Assembly (NCBI RefSeq): GCF_014905175.1
Contig: NC_057788.1
Location: 25,204,154-25,268,153 of the forward strand
Reading direction: 5' to 3'
Length of the DNA: 64,000 nucleotides
Source of the DNA: Aphidius gifuensis
Lineage: Eukaryota > Arthropoda > Insecta > Hymenoptera > Braconidae
The notes under the pieces were generated by a model. It had not been told where the DNA came from, did no database searches, and saw only the letters and a list, made by a program, of their open reading frames with translations. Positions 1 to 14,700 of the stretch are shown piece by piece (position 1 is the first letter of the stretch; every line of letters begins with the position of its first letter). The translations under genes were made by a program, and so were the position numbers.

Positions 1-2097
1 AAAAATACCAAAGATTCATCTTGAATTTTAAATAATGCTGAAATATTTAGTAAATTATCTGGATTAAATTTTATATTTTTTAATTAAATTTGTCGGTAAT
101 GATTTGTCATTTTTTTTTTTAATTATCATAAAGTGGTTGGTAGAATTGATTAATCTTTAGAGAGACAAAAAAAAAAAAGTATAAAAAGAAAAAGAAATAT
201 TAAGACAAAAGCAGGAATGAAAAAAAAAAAATTAATAATTGCTAAAATATTTGCACTTTAAAATGAGATGGCTGATGTTAAATTCTTGATAATTTAAAAT
301 GTACCTGTATAGTATAAAGCACACATACACATATACTCTTGAGCATTCTCTTGTTTATCTAGGGAATAACCAAAGTGAAGAATTAAAAAATTTATTCAGA
401 ACCCTAATAATTATGTCACAACTGTTTGTGTTGTACTAAAACTAAGATATATAAAAACAACGATGAGTATTATTATTTTGTCGTAAGTAAAGAGTTACTG
501 TAAAAGCTTGATAGAGGTGATGATGAAGGTTGCATCAGTTTGAAGTAAAACTTGTATATAGGGTCCAGAGGGTAAATGACATTACTAACTGTCCATGAAA
601 CTACCACGGTTAACTTGTACATTTTCTTCAACAATAAAGCATATCTATATACATCTTCTATTAAATACAGTAGTATATAGCTATTCAACCCTTTGGGCTA
701 TATACAATCTACAATCTGGTCGTGGATATTTTGGAATCTAGAAAATTACTTAGTGAAACTCGTCTAATAAATTGTTTGAAACAATCAACTTGAAACATCC
801 CTTGAAAGTCACTTGCTTTGTGAAATAACTCAAGATTATTTCATTCAGCTCGCTAAGATTCCATTTTTAAGATATATACTTTATTTTTATCTTCACATAA
901 AGATACAATGATAAAGCGTTTTATTCACAAATCATATAAATAGAATAATATTTAATAAACTAAATAAATATTCATATTTTTAAATCTACATGACATATTT
1001 GAATAGTATTTATATTTATATTGAACTCGATATTTCCAAAGACATGCAAGGCATATATACAATCAGGTTTTGTGCACAATGATTTCCGGAACTTTGACCC
1101 CAGACATATGGCAAAGTATTAATATGTTCTATACAATTTTTTTTTTTTTGCTATATTTGTTTATTTTACTTTATTCTTCTATTTCATCTTTATTAGATTT
1201 TTTTTTTTTTTTAAACTGGTATATATTGATACAGACCCAAACTTCTCATTGGCTATATATCAAGAAAAAAAAATAAAAATAGCAATTCATCAACTGACAA
1301 GGGAAAAATGCCCGAGTTAAGCCTCATATATGATCGTCACATGGATGTACACACAGACTGACCATATGAAAAGTCCATTCAATTGATGCTAGGCCATTGA
1401 TTTTTTTTCCTACCTTTTTTTTTTTTTCGAGGGATGGAAAAAATAATGAAAAAAAAAAATTATGCATCGGTTCAGAAGCATCATCAGCAGTGCTAACAAA
1501 AATGCACTCGTGCATATATAAAATTGGTAATTCCCGAGTGGACAACACACGATTATAGGGGATGAAATACATTGAGTATATTATTATTATTAATAAACTC
1601 AATATAAATATATTTATATACATTTGAGTTTATATTGGATAATAATAATATGAAACTCATTAGGGAATTATTATTCCAATTGTTCTTTCAATGAATATCA
1701 AAGTAGGAACGAATTTTAATTTAGTGCGTTGATAATATTATTTTATTTTGGGAAATTGTTTGTTGAAAAAAAAAAAATATTCAATGATCAATAATTTATC
1801 AACACATTAAAGATCAAAGGTTGGAAAATTGGAGCTTATGTCAATTAATATCAACAACATTCAATATGATATTAAAATATATTTAAAATTGTAATTTAAT
1901 TATTAATATTATATACTTATATATAAATGAAATTGGAGTGATAAATTTCTTTATTTTTCATTTATTTTCTTTTTTTTAAATACCTTCAAACAGGGTGTGT
2001 TATTTCTTGCTACAGGTTTTTTAAAGCTCGTTTAACTGAAACTTGCTATTCAACGAGTAGCATTCATTTATTCAAACTCATTCAGAGAGAGTCTCGA

Positions 2098-2124
2098 CAT
2101 TCATTCTTTCTTTTGCAGGTAATA
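2098..2124 (+). promoter_or_regulatory. Candidate recursive splice site (ratchet point) 1
   Basis: A pyrimidine-rich tract (TTCATTCTTTCTTTTGCAG) is followed at once by GTAATA. The 3' splice-site AG is at 2117-2118 and the GT at 2119-2120. Regenerating a 5' splice site directly after a 3' splice site is the hallmark of the zero-length exons known from long Drosophila introns. The donor half (GTAATA) is weaker than consensus. Its role here is inferred from the sequence only. Confidence 0.35.
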
Positions 2125-5100
2125 TGCTTGCGTATGTGTGCTTCTATGTCTATTTAATTTTTTTTTTTTTTTATTTATTTTCTCAGTATACTATTCTATC
2201 TTTCGCCCTTATTTTATATATACCACTATATACCCTTGTGTATATATATATTTTTTTTTATTTTTATATGAAGAAAAAAAAAATTCACCCTCCCGTTGTG
2301 TTTTGTGTTTACGTCGCTCTCAGTCGACCGAGTAAAGATTGGCTGCTTCGTGTATGCATACATGTATACAAAAGTTTTGAGGCTACACTGTAAGCTTTTT
2401 TTATGATATTCAAAAATAAAAAATACCATAGCTATTTTCTTTCAACAAACGAAAAGCTTTGCAACTTTTTCTTTTCTTGCAAAATTATTTTTTTTCTTTT
2501 TTTAACAATTTTCTTGCACTTGCACTTTGAAGAACATTTACTAAAGTGCCATGTTTTTTTTTTTCTTCTTTATTCTTTTTAGCATGCTTTCTCTATTATA
2601 TCTTTTTTTTATTTTTATGTTATTATGGTTTTTTTTTTTTTAAATATATTTTATTGTGCAAAGCTTGTGACAAAGACTCGCACATTTTTTATCACACTTT
2701 GAATAATTTTATTATCATTACTTTCATGTTTTTAATTTATCGTAATTTAAAAGTCTAATGGAAAATTAATAGAAATTTAAATGAAATATATATGTATTGA
2801 ATTTAATGATCAATGTAATTTCGTCAAGGTTTGATTTATTTTAAATTTACATGTATTGTGTGAATGTAATGTTAACATGGAACAGTAAAAGTCATTGTTT
2901 GGTAATTTTTTTTTTTCTGTTCCTAAGGGAATGACAAAAGATAATACACAAACATTTTGTCCGAACAATATTGTCTGAAGAAATCGCAAATATAAAAGGT
3001 TCTAAACTCTTTCTTTTTTATTTTTACTATTTCTTCCATTCACTTTTTTTTCTTTTTCATTTATTTTAACTTTTTTTTGTTGTTTTCTTAAAAACTCTGT
3101 TTGTATTTTCAACTTTTATTGTTCATATTTTTTTTTATTTATGTATTTATTCTTTTTTTTTATACTTTTGTTTTTTGGCCCACTCATATTTATATATTTG
3201 TTATTTACGCTAGTTTTACTCAGTAGTTTTCAGTGAAAATAGTCAACCATCCAAAGTTGAAATAAAAAAAAAATAAGAAAATATTTTCTTAACCTGCCTC
3301 GCGCTCTTAGTAAATTCGTCTGGCAGCCAACGGGATATTCAAATATTTAAACACGAAAATACGTAGAAGACACGAGTATGAATTATGCATAAAGTGTTCT
3401 AGCAATTCTCCTTTTATTTAACCTTATCCTCTTTTATTTTCTTTCTCTCTTATCCTTCAATTTATATATATATATACATAGATACCGACTTTTTATCCAC
3501 CTCTTTTTATCTGACAATTTTATAACTATATTTTTCCCTATCTATTTCGTTAGTTATGGTCTTGCATTCACCAATTGCTTTTGAATCCTCCAGATTCCAA
3601 GCAAATTCACTTTCTTTTCTTTTGCTTCTTTTTATTTCCAAAATATAGGATTGTTTTCTTTTCATTTCAATTTTTATATTTATTTTTATCATTCAATTTT
3701 TTTTTATAAATGTGTTGAAAATAAATAAAAAATAAATGTCTGTAATTTTCTTGTGGTAAATGAATTGATAAATTTTATTTGAATTGACCTTGATCTGATT
3801 TATTTATTTGAAATTATAAATACAGATTTTATTAAAAATATATTTATACAAAAAAAAAAAAAAAAACGTCTGTGTCATTTTAACAAAAAATAAATAAATT
3901 CAAGTCTGTTGTACTTTGGCTTAACTGTTTTATAGTAACGTTATACTGCTCATTACTAAGAAGCTACTATCGGCATTGCAGCCTTCATCTCTTGCTTCAC
4001 TTAGACCGTCTTAGCCGTTTAGTAAAAGAAAAAATAAAGCTACAGTACACTGAGCTGTAAGGAAAATATAAAAAAATATATATATATATGCAATGAAATA
4101 AATAAAATAAGAAAAACCAGGTTAGTGGTCTCTTGAGAGAATTGCTGGCATTTTAGCGCAGGTGTAATTGTACAAAACGCGACTGTAAATAGCATTGCTC
4201 CACTACCTTCCATTGAATATTACAAACAATACTCAGGCAAAGCCGACAATTCATTTCAGTTGAAATAAAATGCAAATAATGCATTTTTCACTGCTAACTT
4301 TTTATTGTATGTTTTGTACATATATAACCAAATTTTTTTTTTTTTTTCATCAATTTTTTTTTACTTTTTTATCTGTTTTAATAAAAAATTTTTCCAACTT
4401 TTTTGGTTGTGTACTCTCGATGAGATTGTTATTGAATATATCGGTATATGCAACATGTATTGTTATTAATTTTTTTTTTGTTTCGTTTTTTTTTTGCATT
4501 CGTATTGCATTTTAATTCATTTGTTAAAATCCAATTGTTTTATTTTTTATTGTTTAGTAATAAAGAAGACAATGGATTGAAATCAATTATATTTTTTGTC
4601 TGTTGAAAATTGATAATTAAAATTTTATTATAAAAATACATTTTAATAATTTAATTTAATTAATAGATTTTTGTTTTTCAATTTTTTAAAATATAATATT
4701 ATTTTAAATTATAGTTTATTATGATTATTTTGTTAGTAAGTTTGTGAAAATAAAGAGAAGGCACGTTCAAGTGCACATGTGTGACCGAATGGCAGACGTA
4801 ACATAACCGGCAAGTCAACGAGCGTAGTTCCTAAGAATATACAGAGTTAGTACGTCTAATGTGTATAATAATTGCAAATAGCCTTGATGATGTAACTTTC
4901 ACAAGGTTTCCATGAGCTCCAGGGCTTTTGTTCCGATTATTGTAATGTTAACAGGGCCATTCTCCGATAAATTAATCATCAGAAATACAAATTGAAAAAA
5001 AAAAAAAAAAACTTATATTTATCTATTATTTTTTTCATTAAAAATTAAAGAAAAAAAAATACAATCAAAAGTAAATTTATATTAAAAATTCAATTACACT

Positions 5101-8100
5101 AATATTTTGCAATATTTAAAATTACAAATATGAAAGAAAAAAATAGATAAATAAACAAAAAAAAATTAGAAAAAACTGTAAATTAAAATAATGTATATTA
5201 TCATACTTTTTTATATAATTTTGCAATAACAATATTGTGCCATTTTTAGGCAATTTGAATATATAATTTATTGAATTGAATAAATTTAAATCATCATCAA
5301 GATAAAACCCACACTACTCGGATTAAATTAAATATATGTATATGTTAATTCAATGTCAATGAATTTTTAAGTAACTCTGTTTATTATGTGATTTGATTTC
5401 ATAACAACAAGTGATTTTATTCTGTCTTTATATTATAAGGTCAGTTACCAATAGTTTATTTATATTTATTATTATTTTTATGTTTGTTTTGCCAACCATT
5501 ATGCTAGTATTTATCCCAAAATTTCAATACATTCATTGCCACATAATTACATAAATTAGATTACAAATATTACCTGACCTCTGACGATCAAAATAGTGCG
5601 ATAAAAATGAAATAAAATCATATATCTATTTTGATATTGTGAAAATATATATATATTTAATTTTAAAATATTTCTTCCCACCTTGATTTCTATTGTACTT
5701 ATTAAAATCATACTTACGACCTTTTACTCAAAGATCTCATATTATTACTTTGTATTTATATGCAATCAACTGACATTCTATATAATAATCCCACCTAGAA
5801 ATTACAACAACGTGGCCAGTCATATTTAATTAGATATACAAACATCCATGCAAACTTATTCATTATTATTATTAATATTTTATATAAAATTTATTTTTAA
5901 TTATACAACGATAATTATATACACAATAAATTTTTTATATTTATTTAATAATTTTTCAAATGCAAAGATCGTCTTTGTGTATTTTTTAAAAATATTAAAA
6001 TGGTGGTTACGTCTGACCGAAAATGCCAAGGTTTAACATGCCGACCTTTCCCACTCCGACTGATATTTCGCAATATGACCCACCCGGATATATAAAAAAA
6101 AAAAATTCAAATAAACCGTATATTCTAATTTGCATAATTTTCTAACGAAATATAAACGACTAACCAGTATTTGATATGTGAAAAAAAAAAAAAAAAAATT
6201 ATTCCTGTCGAATTGAACCGTTGTGTATACCAATTCACCCACTTTTTAATAAAATTTGAAGAAAAAAAAAACAACTCATTTGCAATTCTCCATAACATCA
6301 TCAATTCATCACACATATTATACACATCATAAAATATTGTCAAAAATATATATATATATTTTTTTTTATTGCTAATATTCATGGCAAGAATATTAATATA
6401 AATTGAGTGAGAGTTTGATAAACTTGAGGATTATAATATTTTAAACATATTATATATGAAACAATTTTGTTGAAATAGAAAGATATATATATACAAAATG
6501 GCGCGATGACAACGTTGCGAATATATTGTTAGACACATATGTATAATATATACTTATTATATGTACGCATACATATAGCTGTGTCACATAAAACAGTGGT
6601 TTAATTCTCTCGAGTTTTAGTATGTATATATATTAAAGTACAACCGAAATTAAATGCTAGAACATGCCTCAGAAAATAAGAGAAAATTATGTATATTATA
6701 TTTGAAATGTGGATATTGTAGATCAGAATTTCTTGAGTGCTCTAGTGCATTCCTTGTTTAAAAATATTATACATGCCTGAATTTTATGCACATATTTTCT
6801 TTAAGCTATCATAAATTAACAGATGGTTATTTAAAATCAAAATTTTTCCTAGGAGTAACAATAAAAATTCCAAACAGAATACATTTTTCATAACAAAACT
6901 TAGAATTTTCTAGGATTTAAAATACAACAATCACATTACTATTGATCTAACTTAAAAGGAACAAATAAAATTGAAAAAGGGTCCATAAAATTTTCATTTT
7001 GTTGTGGATCATTTCACCGTATTTTCTCTGATGAAACTTTTTTTTTTTTTAACTTTCGTAAAAGGCTTTTGTTCAAGTTGAATTTTTGTAAGCAATGTGT
7101 TTATAGTCATGAGCTTTGTCCAGTGTGACAAACTGTCCAGTTCGATATATATATGTATCTCTCAAATGGCCTCCAAAGTTTTACTCTTCTAACCTTTTTT
7201 ATATATAAGCATAATACAAAAACCTTTTGCAAATATTCCCATATACTTAGTATTCCAATTGGTTCGACCTTGATGGAACAAGATTGAAATTGTGTAAATC
7301 TTTTTTATATTTTTTTCAATTCTTTATAGTTATTCTACAAGTATGAGTTAGATATAAAAAGCCTTTATCGACGAAAAACAAAATAATCATTAACACTATA
7401 TAAAATTAAAAATTTCATGATTTAAAATGTTTCAAATATGTAAAAAAAAAAAAATGACTGAATACAAACGAACAAATGCAATATGTATTTTTTTATATTT
7501 ACTGATATTAATAACGAGTTCATGTCAAGTGGAATGAACACAACCAAGTATGACTAATGATTTGTCAATAATTGCTATAGCAATGTAATTTTTCACACAA
7601 AGTGACTATCTGTATACAAATCATTTACATAATATTTTTCTCAGTGCACCTACGATTTTTAATTATTATTATTTTATATACTCTGTTTTAAAAATTACAA
7701 AAAATATCATATCAGTTATAATGCCACCAGCAGTTGAAAAAGATAAAGAAAAAGAAACGACCTGACCTACCTGGAAACAATGGTTTGCTAAGCGCAATGT
7801 CAAAGACAAAAAAACAACAAATTGTATATATAAAATGAAGAAAAGAAGAATATATAAGCAAAAGGTCTCGTCGTTCCTGAAGGCAGAAACTATAAGGAAT
7901 GGAAAAACCGGTTGAACCGGTTTGCCCGAAAACCATCCGTTTTAGTACGTTCAATCGTGTGCAGAAGGTTAAAATCTGAAGGGGTTGGTACACAAGACGA
8001 GTCACGGTCATGGGAAACGCGGTTAACTGTCTTCTATTTTTTAATATAAAAAAAAAAAAAAACTTAATAGAAATAATGATATATATATAAGTATATTTTT

Positions 8101-10769
8101 TTTCATATAAAAAATTGGGAAAAAGACTTTTGGGTTTAGCATCCCTTGTCCCAAACAGATAACAATTATTATACCCATCAGACATTTTGTGGTATAAAAA
8201 TAAAATGAACCATTCGAGTATGTCCCCAAGGACTGTACATTCATACAGCGACCCATCTTCATTGAAGCTCTCTGGAGAACATAAAAATCGTGCGAAATAG
8301 TTATTCTTATGATTTGTCTTCTTTTTACCTCAAAAAGTAAAAAAAAAAAAAACATTAATAATCAATAGACGTCTACAATGGCTGAATAAAAAAAAAAAGC
8401 CCTGCACTTTTTATATATATGAACACATTGAAAATAAAAAAATATAAAATTGGGGCTTACAGGGAAGGGTATAAAATCTGAAGAAAAATAAAATTATAAA
8501 AAAGATAATTTAAAATTTTTTATGTGATTGAGTGTAAAGTCGCGTGGTTGGGCTACCTTCTATGTTCTCTAGCACCTTTCAAACAGGTTGTGACATTGGT
8601 CGACGTTGGCCTTTCCTAAATACCAAACCTCCAACCATGTCACGTCTCGTGCTCAATCTACTGCCATACATGTGTCAATGTATGTAACTATGTGGATATA
8701 CGCGGGCCATGTTAGTTGTTATTACTGCTGTATAAAGTACATATATTCAAGCCGTGGGTGATATTTAATACTTGTATATATTCTCTAAGGATCATGATTA
8801 AGAAATTTTCATTTATCGCCCCCATCAGATTGTTGAAAAAGTTTACTGACTTTTTGGCTTATAACATTACTCAGAATTAAGATGAGCAAATACAAAGTAG
8901 AAGGAAAAATTATTTGCTTGATTAGATAGCTTGAATATATGTATTCATCTGATTTGTTGACATAATAAACTATGAATTTTATATATGTACATAAATATAA
9001 TTTATATAATTGCCATTGTTATTTCACTATATGATTATAAATTTTATCCAAATTCATTGACAATTTAAAAACATGATTATAATTTACTGGTGTAATTTTA
9101 AATTTTTATCATTTCTGCAATATAATATTGCACAAAAATAATTCTGTTTTTTATTTTATTTTTCATCTTGTGCAATAATTTTGATGATTTGTGAAACATC
9201 TTGACATAATTTTGCCTATTTAAAATACTCAAATCATGGAAAATATATATACTATCACAAAAGTTTATCTACAGAATAATATTAACTTGTTATTTGAAAT
9301 TTAAAAAAAATTAAAAATCAACCTTCAGTAATATGAAAAAAATAAAAAAACAACTATAGCATTGGATATGGCATTCGATTAAATTGGAAGAGAAAAAAAA
9401 TTGATAAATCCATGTCTCAACCTTCTGAATAAACTGCTATGAACTATTCGGAAATTGAGTTTCTATGGGAAATATAAAGACCAGGGAATAGAAATAACAT
9501 CGAATCCTTGAAGAGGAATGCGCACGTGTATTCAAGGATGGGGAGAATTGGTATAGGGAATGGAAAATATATAGGATATGACACGTCATCAATGAAAGAA
9601 CATATAGAATCACCGCCATATGTGATGGCTTCCTATGGAATCGATAAACAGACATGTGAATTATAAATGAATTCTCATAATGTCATATTATAAATCAGCT
9701 GAAACAATTTTTATTTATTATAAACTTTTTAATATATATAATAAAATTAGATCCACAGCTAACATTTAATATTTATTAATATTAATTCTCTTATCATTAT
9801 ACCATTTATATTTTATTTATATTTATGGATTTGTAAAACTAATGAAAAACAAAAAGTAAATACTCAGTCGAATATACCGCAGCACTCCTGAAATATGTTA
9901 ATCGTATATTCAGTCTGCACATGACAGTCATAGCTTGTATATTGGATATACATATCAGTTGGATTTCTAATGTAATATCACGATGCCAAGTGCTTCTCTA
10001 ATACATATATATTTATGTCCCATTCACCCGCCTTATTATTTCAAAGTGCAATGTCACATCTGCCATGAATGCTTACTCGCGCTCACGAATAAATCTACAC
10101 ATAATATTCGCACTCTCTGTGGTGCAAGGACGTCAATATATATCTATCTACTAGTTTAAAATTTTTTATAAAATCGCCTATGCGTTGTGAATTGTTTACC
10201 TTCTATTTTATTTTATAATATATATTACATATATTAGTTGCAACTATAGCAACTACCTCTTACTCATGACCCATATATTTTTTATCATTGATTTTACAAC
10301 ACTTTACCATCAATTTTCACGCCAATCATTTTCCATAATTTTTTAAATTATATTATTATTTATTGTTTAAATAATAAATTTTTTTTTTAAATTCATTTAT
10401 TTAAGTTATAAATTAAAATAATATATACATTTGTTATACGCCTTTGCTATTTAAATATCAATATGTCAATTGTAAAAGTTTTTTTTTTTTTTTTAATACT
10501 TTATTTTATTTCTCATATTTTTAATTTTTTTTATGCGCATTTATTTTTCTATTTACTTATAAATTTTTTTTATTGTTTAATGATTAATATTGATAATAAA
10601 ATTAGACAAGATTTGTAAATGTTGTACTATTAATATATTCACAATATTTCTTCCGGTTGAAATAAATGCTGAATAAAATAACATGGTCAACAGTTGACAC
10701 CTATATATTCTTGACGAATCTGATGGGATTAATATAGTGATGAAGACCTTGAGAATGTTTATTTTATTT

Positions 10770-10799
10770 CTGTTGTTAATTTTTTTATACAGGTAAAAA
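10770..10799 (+). promoter_or_regulatory. Candidate recursive splice site (ratchet point) 2
   Basis: The T-rich tract TTAATTTTTTTATACAG ends at 10792 and abuts GTAAAAAT from 10793. The acceptor half is good, while the donor half lacks the G at +5. It lies about 0.9 kb upstream of a stronger site of the same kind, so it may be a weak alternative or chance. Confidence 0.25.
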
Positions 10800-11694
10800 T
10801 CTTGTAACTTGATTGCGTGACATTCTCATAAATGTGTGGACACAATTACGTCGTCATCAGTATAAATATATATATGTATATATAAATTTTTATTTACAAT
10901 AATCAGTGTCATATTATAAGAGTTTCATTATTTCCCATATAGTTAATTTGAAAGTATCTATTTAAATTTTTTTTTCAAATATTAATGTAAATTTATATTT
11001 AATTGAAATTTGAAGGACGTAATACATAATTATGTAAAAAATTTATAAAATTATTGCTGATGATCTCTTGTGGCATGTATTTAACGATACAAGTAGTGAT
11101 GAATGGTTTTTTTTCATGGCAAAATAAAGAAAAATCAAAATTACAAATTGAATATTTTAAATAATGAAATAGTAAAAGCACAAAGTTATTCATGAAATAC
11201 ACATAAAATACTTAGTGATTGACTTAAGAAGTAGTAAAAAACATAGACAATATATTTAACTGACAAAATACTTGTCACATTTAAAAACAAAAGCGAGTTG
11301 TTGTGATACCTTCAGGGTTTATTGCATTTGCCTCTTCTTTACAACATTGACAAACGTCTTTTCATAAATTTTACCAGTTAAAATTTCAGCATGTCAAAAT
11401 TGTCTCACGATTTTCTTCCTCATTGCATTTAACACAAAACCATATATACATAAATATTCATATACATACATTGACGACATATTTTGTTTTTTTTTATTTT
11501 TATTCCATTATTATACTTCCCTCAAAGAGTTTGTATTCTTACAGTACAATATTCAAAAATAAAAAAAAAACGTGTGTAAGATGATATTTGAACATAAATT
11601 TACACAATGTATATGCCAATATAAAATATACAATTGCATATATTAATATTATATTACATTTTTATATAAACTTTGTAAATAAATGCTAATATAT

Positions 11695-11722
11695 TTTGTC
11701 GTTTTTTTGTTTCAGGTAAGCC
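11695..11722 (+). promoter_or_regulatory. Strong candidate recursive splice site (ratchet point) 3
   Basis: The tract GTTTTTTTGTTTCAG ends at 11715 and abuts GTAAGC (GT at 11716-11717). This is an almost ideal 3' splice site fused to an almost ideal 5' splice site. It lies about 14 kb upstream of the first supported gus exon and on the same strand. No open exon follows it. This is the best of the three ratchet-like sites in the first 25 kb. Confidence 0.45.
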
Positions 11723-14700
11723 ATACAAAAATCAGCCAATTTCTCGATTGTTTTTTTCTTTATAACACTTGGGTGGAGGTTCGAATTCAATTGTCAATTT
11801 AAATCCAAGTAAGAAATTCATAATAATAATAATCTACATTTTATATTTAATTTTTATAAAAAGGTTTTATTACTTTTCTTTGATTTTATCAACTGAAAAA
11901 ATTATCGTTATATATATGGGAAATATATTTTTATATATATTTTTAAAGGATGTACTTTTAAAGCATCAATTCATAAAAGTTCATTGACCTCAGTATGAAT
12001 ATATAGGGGTAGTTTAATATGGGTTGTCTGTTTATATTTTTATTTATTTATTTTTTTTATATTTAAAAAAATAGTTTCTTAATGGGTAAATAGTCGAGAA
12101 TGAGGGTTTGAAGTCATAGAGGTCAAAAGAAAATAAGAACATACTTTTCTCATGAATGAATGAACATGGATAATACACATGAGAATTTACCTACTGCATA
12201 TAGAGAAGGATATTATGTATATATGTATATAATGTTTTTATATGCATGTGTCGTCGTGTGTGTCACGCCAATGTTGTGTATCACTAATGCTTTTTCTGCT
12301 ATATATATATGTGCATTAAAAGTTTTGGTATAAACCAAGAGGATATCAGGATAGTTTGTGCTTTCTCGTTGCTTGTTTTGGAATATATTGTAACTTTATT
12401 TATTTATTTATTTTTTTAAATTTATAATAACGCTCTCTTTAACAAGTCTCACTCATTCACAATTTAATTGGCTTTAGACACTTCCTCTAGTTGTCCTTGG
12501 CATGGTAACTTTAAACAAAACTTGCTGAATTATTCATTTGTTTTTACAACACCCCCAACGCGACTAAGTACTTTAGCATGCGGTATATGCAAGACATTTT
12601 TTTTTTTAAATTTATTTTTAAGTTTTAAATAATCATTTCAATTTAATAGTGAATGTATTAGGAAATTATTTTTTATTTTATTTTTTAATTATATTTCAAA
12701 TTATTTTAAATTCAATAGCTCATCATATTGGTATGTGAAAGTCAAGGTTAAAATTTTTTCAACTAATACGGATGGAAAAAAAATAACCGAAAATTTTAAA
12801 TATTGAGAAAGTTGATGAAATTTGTATGTGAAATAAAATGATTTATTGAAATTCAAATATCATTGATTTAATTTGCAATTCATTGAATTTATAATGACTT
12901 GTAAAAAGTTTTGTGTAAAAAGAAAAAATGAATTAAAACAATTTTTTTAAAACTCGAGATTATTTGAAATTTTATGAAGACTAAACGTAAATGACGTACA
13001 AAGTTTTTTTAAAAATTTTATTATGAATGTAAATTATCCAGCTTTTGTAAATCGCGAGTTTAATTATGTAAAATAATTTTTTTTTTTTTTCTGCTTTTCA
13101 TTTAATTTATTATAAAAATTTTGTCGCGACAATTTGATCATCATATAAAAGTTTTATAATCCAGTAGGTAGTTTTTTTTTTTATTTTATTATTAATTTGT
13201 TTATAGATAAAATTTTTTAATTTTAATTGTCAATATAATAGATTTTTATCGTTGTTTTTTATTATTACGTATTTTTTTTTTTTTTCTTTATACATTTTAA
13301 CCAATAGAAGCAAATGTCAGACGCATATAAAACCTGGGGCCACAATGTTGAACCGCAAATGTCAGCCGGTTAACATCAAACACACATCACACAAAATGCA
13401 ATAGCATAAACTGTTGCGACTGCTGTGTTACGCTTTTCCAATGTTTTTTTTTTTTCTCGTACAATTCTTGTCTGCATATATATTTATCGTGCATCTGTAT
13501 GTTTATTTATAAAATAATTCGTGCAGGGAAGTTGGAAGTCGAGAGATACTTGAATTTTTTATTGAAAAAAATTGTATACATTCAATCGGAAGCCAACGTA
13601 TATGTATTAGCACGAAATAAAATAAATAAAAAGGTTAGGAAATAATCAAGTTTTACCTCGACTAATGCAATCGTTAAAGTACGAAATTTAATATTCCATC
13701 AGTCAAATAATCGTACTACGATCAATTTTCAAAAAATAAAAAAAAAAACAACTTGCAATAAAATTCATTTTTTAAATTTAAAATCCGGTTTATATGAATT
13801 TCAATAAATAAATTGTCTATTCACATATCTCATTGTTGCAAAAAAATAAAATATAAAAATAATATATATATAAAAAAAAAAGTAAGCAATAATAAAATAA
13901 TAAAAATTTTATTTCCTGCTTTCAATCACAATCAGCATTCTCAAGACTTTCAAAATAGCATATAGTGGTTTTTCACGCATGTGGTTTATCAATATGGTTT
14001 GTTAGTGTCGTTTTAAATATATTACATCTAAATAAAGGGGACAGGCTCTAGGGCAAAAATAAATAATAAAAAAAAAAAAATTTAAATTAAAATATATACA
14101 TGATATTGTGCGCTTATAACTGGAATGCATTTATTGAAAGCAAGGTTGGATAGAGATTGTCAACTTTTCATTCTCGTTCTAATTTTTCCCTTTAAATAAT
14201 TAAAATACAAATATTTTCATAAGGTTTCCAATTAATATATCAACAAAATGAAATTTTATTAATTTATTTTATCTATCAGCTTGAACAATAATTATTATTT
14301 TATTTTTTAACATGTTTTTAAATTTTATTATTATATTTATATTTTTTTTTTATATATAAAAATATAATAATAGTTTTAAAACGCGGAAGTGATTGTTCGG
14401 TATCTTGATCTACTTGCGCAAATATTACCCTTTCCAAATCTCTGAAAAAAAGTAAAATAAAAATACGCTATGTAGAATATATCTCACCCTTTTATTTCTC
14501 AAGGCATCCTTTCCAATGCGGATACTTTCCCCATCACCGATCAATCAGTCCTGTAAAAAAAAATTTTAAAAAAAAACCAATTTCATTTTTCTATTCTACC
14601 CTTAGACATTAAATTTACTTCCCATATAGATAAAATATAAAAAAAAAAGCTCCCACAAAAATGTCATCACATGCACCTTTATAATAATAAGAATGTTAAT

